A stretch of 64,000 nt of DNA from Clarireedia homoeocarpa (taxonomy: Eukaryota; Ascomycota; Leotiomycetes; Helotiales; Rutstroemiaceae): NCBI GenBank assembly GCA_001465935.1, contig LNKV01000040.1, forward strand, positions 186,001-250,000, given 5' to 3'. Below are positions 59,387 through 64,000 of the stretch, piece after piece. The translations under genes were made by a program, and so were the position numbers. Position 1 is the stretch's first letter; the number at the start of each line of letters is the position of its first letter. The notes beneath the pieces were generated by a model that saw only the letters and a program-made list of their open reading frames with translations, did no database searches and had not been told where the DNA came from.

Positions 59387-60118
59387 TCAACCAGTACTTC
59401 CAAAGCCACCTTCTCCCCTAACACTCTCCTCCAAAACCTGCACCTCCATCACCTCTGGCGTGTAAATCCTCTCCAACACCAATTGCGCAACACGATCGCC
59501 CTCCTTCACCTCGAAATCAGTGTCTCCGTGGTTAAACAGCAGCACCTTTACTTGACCCCGATAATCCGCATCGATCACGCCCGCGCCCGTGTCGATCATG
59601 TGTTTGGATGCTAGGCCGGAGCGGGGAGCTATGCGTCCGTCTGTGAGGGAGAGGGTTGGTTAAGTTAGTCTTTCTTTAAAAGGACGGAGATGGATTTGGT
59701 GGGGAAAAAAAGGAGGGGGGGAAGTAGTGTTGTGCATATAGCGAAGAGTGAGAGCGCGAAAAAGGGAATGCATAGGATTGGATTGGATTGGATTGGATTG
59801 GATTGGATTGGATAGGATAGGGAAAGAGTAGTGAACACAAAAACAAAAACAGAAATAGAAATCGAAATCTAAAAACGTACAAGTCCCCTCCGGCACAGCC
59901 ATGCTGATATCCGTATCGACAAGCACCTTCCCCCGCTTCGGCACAATCGTGTCCCGCGCAGCATAGATGTCGTAGCCGGCGGCGAAGGCGCTGCCGCGGG
60001 TGGGGAGACGGGCTTTCTCGGAGAGCTTCTTGATGAGGAGGGGTGGGGGGCTGCTGGATTTGAGGGAGGTTACGGCGGGGGTTTTGCTGCTGCTGGTGGT
60101 GGATGAGGAGGAGGACAT
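59387..60118 (-). CDS. DUT1: dUTP diphosphatase (dUTPase)
   Basis: Two minus-strand exons, 60118-59881 and 59640-59387, join in frame to give 163 residues, usual for trimeric dUTPases with a short Ser-rich N-terminal extension. All five family motifs are visible: SAFAAGYDIYAA (1), GTYGRIAPRSGLASKH (2, rebuilt across the junction), the uridine-binding hairpin region DTGAGVIDADYRGQVKVLLF (3), EGDRVAQLVLERI (4), and the P-loop-like RGEGGFGSTG at the C-terminus (5). The enzyme splits dUTP to dUMP and pyrophosphate, keeping uracil out of DNA and feeding thymidylate synthesis. The start ATG at 60118 is preferred; the upstream open frame has no earlier ATG. The 240 bp intron contains a (GGATT)7 array. 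Confidence 0.96.
59775..59812 (+). repeat. (GGATT)7 microsatellite inside the dUTPase intron
   Basis: A perfect 5-bp array lies in the intron. It reads AATCC on the transcribed sense of dUTPase. Length changes would not alter the protein. Confidence 0.9.
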
Positions 60119-60191
60119 GGTTGTGGTGGTTAATGGGTTGGATATGGGTGCGGATTCGGATATGGATGTGGTTTCTTCGTCCTTGGACGGC

Positions 60192-60208
60192 TTATATAAA
60201 TATATAAA
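60192..60208 (-). promoter_or_regulatory. TATA-like element of the dUTPase promoter
   Basis: On the minus strand this reads TTATATATTTATATAAG, about 75-90 bp upstream of the dUTPase start codon. Two CACGTG-type sites lie further upstream (about 60214 and 60362), and an ACGCGA at 60322-60327 that resembles an MBF site. Assignments rest on motif and position only. Confidence 0.45.
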
Positions 60209-60235
60209 GGTGTCACGTGTAGTCACATAGATCAC

Positions 60236-61394
60236 GTACCTAAAGAATGAGAGAAATTGGAATCGTCTGTACGCAAGTAACTTTTTTTCTTTCTCTTTTG
60301 GAAAACTGGTGGGGAGAGGAGACGCGACGAGACGTGTCGGGCAGGGATTTGCAATTTGTTGTCACGTGTGGGCGGGTTCGGTGTCTTGGCTTGACAGGGA
60401 GGTAACTAACGAACCCCCCTGGGAAATGGTTACACGATTTGGGGATGGGATCTTGAAGGCATGATTGCATTGCGCCAGTCTAGATACTTTGCAGTTCTAA
60501 CATTTGTTTTCATTGCAGGTAGTGATTGCAATTGCCTAGGGGAACGTTGTTCTACGTGCCTCCTGGATGCAAAGAGACTTCCAAGCGAGGTGCGTCTACA
60601 AGAAACGCGCAAATTCTCTCATCCTTTTGCGTCGGGTTCTTTTTGTTCTTGCTGTTGTGTTTTTTGTGACTAGTCGGGTTGATTGTTCTTAGCATGCAGG
60701 AGAAAGTTGTTCTTCAAGCCATGAGTTTTTCCAAGCTTCTCGATTGTCATGTAGTGAATGAGTGAGTAAGTGCCTCCAACGGCTCTGTTTCTGACCTGCT
60801 TATCCGTCTGGGTCAGCCAGGTCAAACGCATGATGATCATGGTGCCAATTACGGAAGAATTGATTGGCTGTTGTGAGGCTGAGTTCAAACATTCGTGTTG
60901 CGGTATTGGAATCAAAGGCTGAAATGCTCTATGTCCCATAATACTGCGTCTTTACTTGCACATTAAATTTCGCATTATCAGAGTTGAGGAGCTGCGTCTA
61001 TAGTCGCTGGCTGTAATTCGGTAGCGATGGCATAATCTCGAGTGATGTAATAGTCATATCCAAATGTGAAGACATTTTGAATCTATTTATCAACTAGACA
61101 TGTTTGATGTCATTAATTATATATAAAACACAAATTTCGAATACCATACGGACGGCCTATTTATTTCATGAAAAACATTATATGTATCCTTTATCTTTAA
61201 GTATAAGCTTTTGAATACTCAAAAGTAGCTAGTAAATCAGAAGTCTAGTTTACTTTTGCCCTTTCACGTTCGAAGATCGGAAAGAAAGGGAAGGAAAGAT
61301 AAATAGCTGATGAGGAAGCGGGAAGGAAAAGTGTACTTGTAGTTCTTCCAAATCAAAGCTTGTTCCATTCACTTACATCTGCATTTTACTCCTC
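60236..61394. other. Intergenic
   Basis: The dUTPase promoter occupies the left part; the 3' region of the second transporter occupies the right. The middle (about 61050-61260) is AT-rich. No gene is seen. Confidence 0.5.
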
Positions 61395-63837
61395 CTATCC
61401 CCTACCCACTCCCCTATTCCTCCTCCTCCCTCCACCCTCCTGCTTCTCACTCTCCACCATCCACATCCCCTCCTCGTCCGCCGGCATCTCCCTCGCCACC
61501 CATCCCTTACTGTTCCTCGGCGCTGTCTCCTTACACATGCGATCCACCGCCTCCAAACTCAAGCCCTTCGTCTCATACACCCACATCCATGCAAAGCCGG
61601 CACTAATGAGACACGTTGCCCCAAAGATGTAAAACACCTTCGCTTTCAGATTTGCCTTGTCCTCGTCCACCAGATACGGCGTCACGAATGCAATCACGAA
61701 ATTCCAGAGCCAGTTACTCGCAGTCGAGAGCGCGATTCCGCGCCCGCGGATCGAGAGTGGAAAGATCTCCCCGGATACGGCCCACCCGACCGGTCCCCAC
61801 GTGCTTGCGAAGAAGGCGATGTGAACACAAACAAAGACGAACAATATGATTTGCGCGGTGTGTGAGGATGAGAGGAGCGTGCCGACGATGGCGATGATGA
61901 ATTCGCAGATGGACATGCAGAGGCCGCCGTAGATGAGAAGGGGGCGGCGGCCGAATCGCTCGATAGTCCAGAAGGAGACGGGGGTTGAGACTACATTGAC
62001 TGTGGAGGGTGTGGTTAGTATTTCTTTTGGGTGTGGAAGAGGGAAGACGTGGGAGAGAATGATAAGGTGAGCATCAGTGGGTTTGCTAATTCATCGACCA
62101 ACTCCAAATGTATATATGAGTTCTCAATTTTGAAAGTTCACTTGAACAATTAAAAATCAGAAGTTGGTCGGATAGTCAATGCACCCACTAGTGAAAGAGC
62201 CTGGAAAACTTACCGACGTTGGTGATAGTTGCGAGGAGGAATACACTGCTGAGACCAACTTGTGCAAAGTAGGTGTTACCATAGTAGAAGATGAAGTTCT
62301 ATCGATATCTGTCAGTATCTTATTCTCCCGCCTAACACAATCCACCAGATATGAAATCTCGATATTTGAAGCCGGCAAGGACAAAATCATATACTCACAA
62401 CACCAGCTAGAAGAAATACGTTAACAGGTATTCCCAAACAAAAAGCTACATCAATAAAGAAAGAAAGGGAAAGAAAGAGGGGAACATGCAAACTTACTCA
62501 ACTGCTGCATCATCTGCACCGTCGTCCCAACAAACGTCCTCTTCAGATTACTCCCCTCCTTCCACCCCCCAGTAAAGCAATCCAACCAACCTCCCGCTCC
62601 CTCCCTCATCTCCCTCTGCGCATCCATCCTCATAACCTCCAACTCTCTAACCAGCCACTCATCCTCCTCCCCCCTCCCCCTCATACTCGCTAACGCCTTT
62701 TTCGCCCCGTCCTCATCAAACCTAGATAAAAACCAGCGCGGACTCTCCGGCAACATACACAGCAGGCCCAGCGCCAGCAGCACCGCGAACACGAGTTGCA
62801 ACCCGATGGGGATCTGGTACGAGGCGTTGGAGGGGATGTTGCGCGTGCCTTGGTTGACGCCCGAGGCGATGAGCAGGCCGAGGGTTATGCCGAATTGGTA
62901 CACGCCGATGCATGGCCCGCGGATCTTTTTGGGACAGATCTCGGATTGAAAGGCGACAGTGTTGGCGGAGACGAAACCGATGCCGAAGCCAGCGATGGCA
63001 CGGCCGGCGGTTAGAAGGGGGATGGTGGGGCCGGTGATTTGGACTATGTGGGAAGATGAGGGTCAGTTAGGCTTTGAGGGTTGAAGGGAAAGATGCTGGG
63101 GAGGGATTTCAGGGAGCTGATGTTTTAGGGCGGGGGCAAATAAAAATGAAAAGACAATCAAAAAACAGCAAAGAAAACAGTTAAGAAGCACGAAAAGGAC
63201 CACAGAAACCTACAAACAACACCAGCACAATAAATAGCGCAACCAATAACAATAGTATTCCGACGACCTAGGTAATCAGACGAGTAACCGGAGAGCAGGG
63301 CACCAAGGAAGGTGCCGACGCTGAGCATCGAGACAATCAGCGACTTGGCCCAGGTCGGGTACATGTAGCCTTGGAAAGCGAGCGGGTCGGTCGAGGGCTC
63401 GCCGTAGGTGAGCTTGAAGTAGTCCACTGTGGGGGGAGGGGATAGTTGTTAGTTTTGTGGTTTTGTGATTTGTGGGCTGTATGGATAGGTGGATAGATGG
63501 AGATGTGGGAGTGAAAGAGTGAGGCTGAGGATGAAGGGAAGGGGAAATAGTGAGGTTAGAGTGAGAATGGATGATCGATTGGAGTAGTAATGAATGAGAA
63601 CCGTAGAATAGTATATGTATATAAGAATCCGATCCAATCAGAAAAGTAAAGCCACTCACTTCCCAACACTCCATTGATATAACCAGCATCATAACCAAAC
63701 AGGATTCCTCCAAAGGCAGGAAAGCCGCACTTGAAAATCTCGGTCCATTTCAAAGGAGGGTCCTCGATCTCCGTTCCAGGCTGCGGTTGTTGTGGATCTG
63801 GAGTTGAAATTCGCCTTTGCGTTTGCGTTAGAGTCAT
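61395..63837 (-). CDS. MFS monosaccharide transporter (sugar porter family)
   Basis: Six minus-strand exons join in frame: 63837-63660, 63426-63214, 63043-62498, 62406-62399, 62298-62214 and 61999-61395, giving 544 residues. Exon 4 is only 8 nt and completes MQQLTGVNFIFYYGNTYF, a family-diagnostic helix 7 motif; without it the reading frame breaks. Other hallmarks: GGILFGYDAGYINGVLG (helix 1), SDYLGRRNT (loop 2-3), AGRAIAGFGIGFVSANTVAF with SEICPKKIRG, PESPRWFLSRFDEDGAKKAL, WTIERFGRRPLL (loop 8-9), GEIFPLSIRGRGIALSTASN, and YETKGLSLEAVDRM (PETKG-type end). Length and motifs match fungal high-affinity hexose transporters with proton symport. The substrate is unknown. The gene differs strongly from the other transporter in this window, so this is not a recent tandem copy. 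Confidence 0.94.
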
Positions 63838-63854
63838 GGTGATGAAAGAAGGAG

Positions 63855-63954
63855 GAAAGGGGATATATGGAAGAAGGGTTGAATGAGTGCGGGGAAAGAG
63901 TGAAGAAAGGGGATATATGGAAGAAGGGCTGAATGAGGGCGGGGAAAGAGTAGG
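63855..63954 (+). repeat. Tandem duplication of a 50-bp unit upstream of the transporter
   Basis: Two adjacent 50-bp copies (63855-63904 and 63905-63954) match at all but about five positions, most at the end of the unit. The unit contains GGGGATATATGG and CGGGGAAAGAG. It lies 18-118 bp upstream of the minus-strand transporter start, so in its promoter or 5' leader. CCCC-type cores on the minus strand resemble, but do not prove, carbon-regulator sites. Confidence 0.85.
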
Positions 63955-64000
63955 AAGAAAAGAAGAGGATGAGAGAAAGTGGGTGGAGGGATTGGTTTTA

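Noticed and set aside
52878..63837. A metabolic gene cluster formed by the two sugar transporters and the genes between them
   Set aside because: The genes between are PCNA, pyridoxal kinase and dUTPase, which are general housekeeping genes without a shared pathway with sugar uptake.

Overview
This window is nuclear DNA of a filamentous ascomycete (Pezizomycotina). Its genes are split by short introns (about 48-110 bp, a few over 200 bp) with GTAAGT/GTATGT-type donors, CTAAC/CTGAC-like branch sites and YAG acceptors. It also holds typical filamentous-fungal families: F-box proteins, a DUF3533/SNG1-like membrane protein, a Git1/Munc13-like C2 protein and MFS sugar porters. A Leotiomycete of the Botrytis/Sclerotinia kind fits protein style and base composition, but that placement is inference. 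I see no bacterial, viral or intact transposon genes, no CRISPR array and no rRNA or tRNA that I could support.

Layout. 0-5 kb: a small multi-pass membrane protein (minus) and an F-box/ankyrin protein. 5-9 kb: no gene, but many unrelated short tandem repeats. 9-13 kb: a Ser/Pro-rich basic protein and a secreted Ser/Thr-rich protein with a Cys-rich C-terminal domain. 13.3-14.2 kb: a very dense microsatellite cluster. 14.4-16.8 kb: PP2A activator (PTPA) and exosome subunit RRP46, head-to-head over a 222 bp shared promoter. 18.6-19.4 kb: a GNAT acetyltransferase, then an unreadable, possibly decayed stretch to about 21.4 kb. 23.2-30.3 kb: NAD kinase and, convergent to it, a 1361-residue C2/MUN-domain protein. 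34.9-40.5 kb: a DUF3533 membrane protein and a 967-residue F-box protein with an acidic tail. 47.6-49.1 kb: a C2H2-type transcription factor. 52.9-63.8 kb is the gene-dense end: sugar transporter, PCNA, pyridoxal kinase, dUTPase (minus) and a second sugar transporter (minus). Long gene-poor gaps lie at 30.3-34.9, 40.5-47.6 and 49.1-52.9 kb.

How genes relate. There is no biosynthetic or defence cluster. The only functional grouping is loose: PCNA and dUTPase both serve DNA replication and lie within 4 kb, and PCNA carries a perfect MluI-box (ACGCGT) upstream. I rebuilt exon structures by hand and checked reading phase across every junction. All multi-exon models close in frame except the junction of the small membrane protein near 2.3-2.4 kb. 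The most unusual sequence-level results are about gene structure: a PCNA start codon split by an intron, 8-nt and 11-nt microexons, a probable GC-AG intron, and two microsatellite-rich intervals. I did not find a convincing new biological system.
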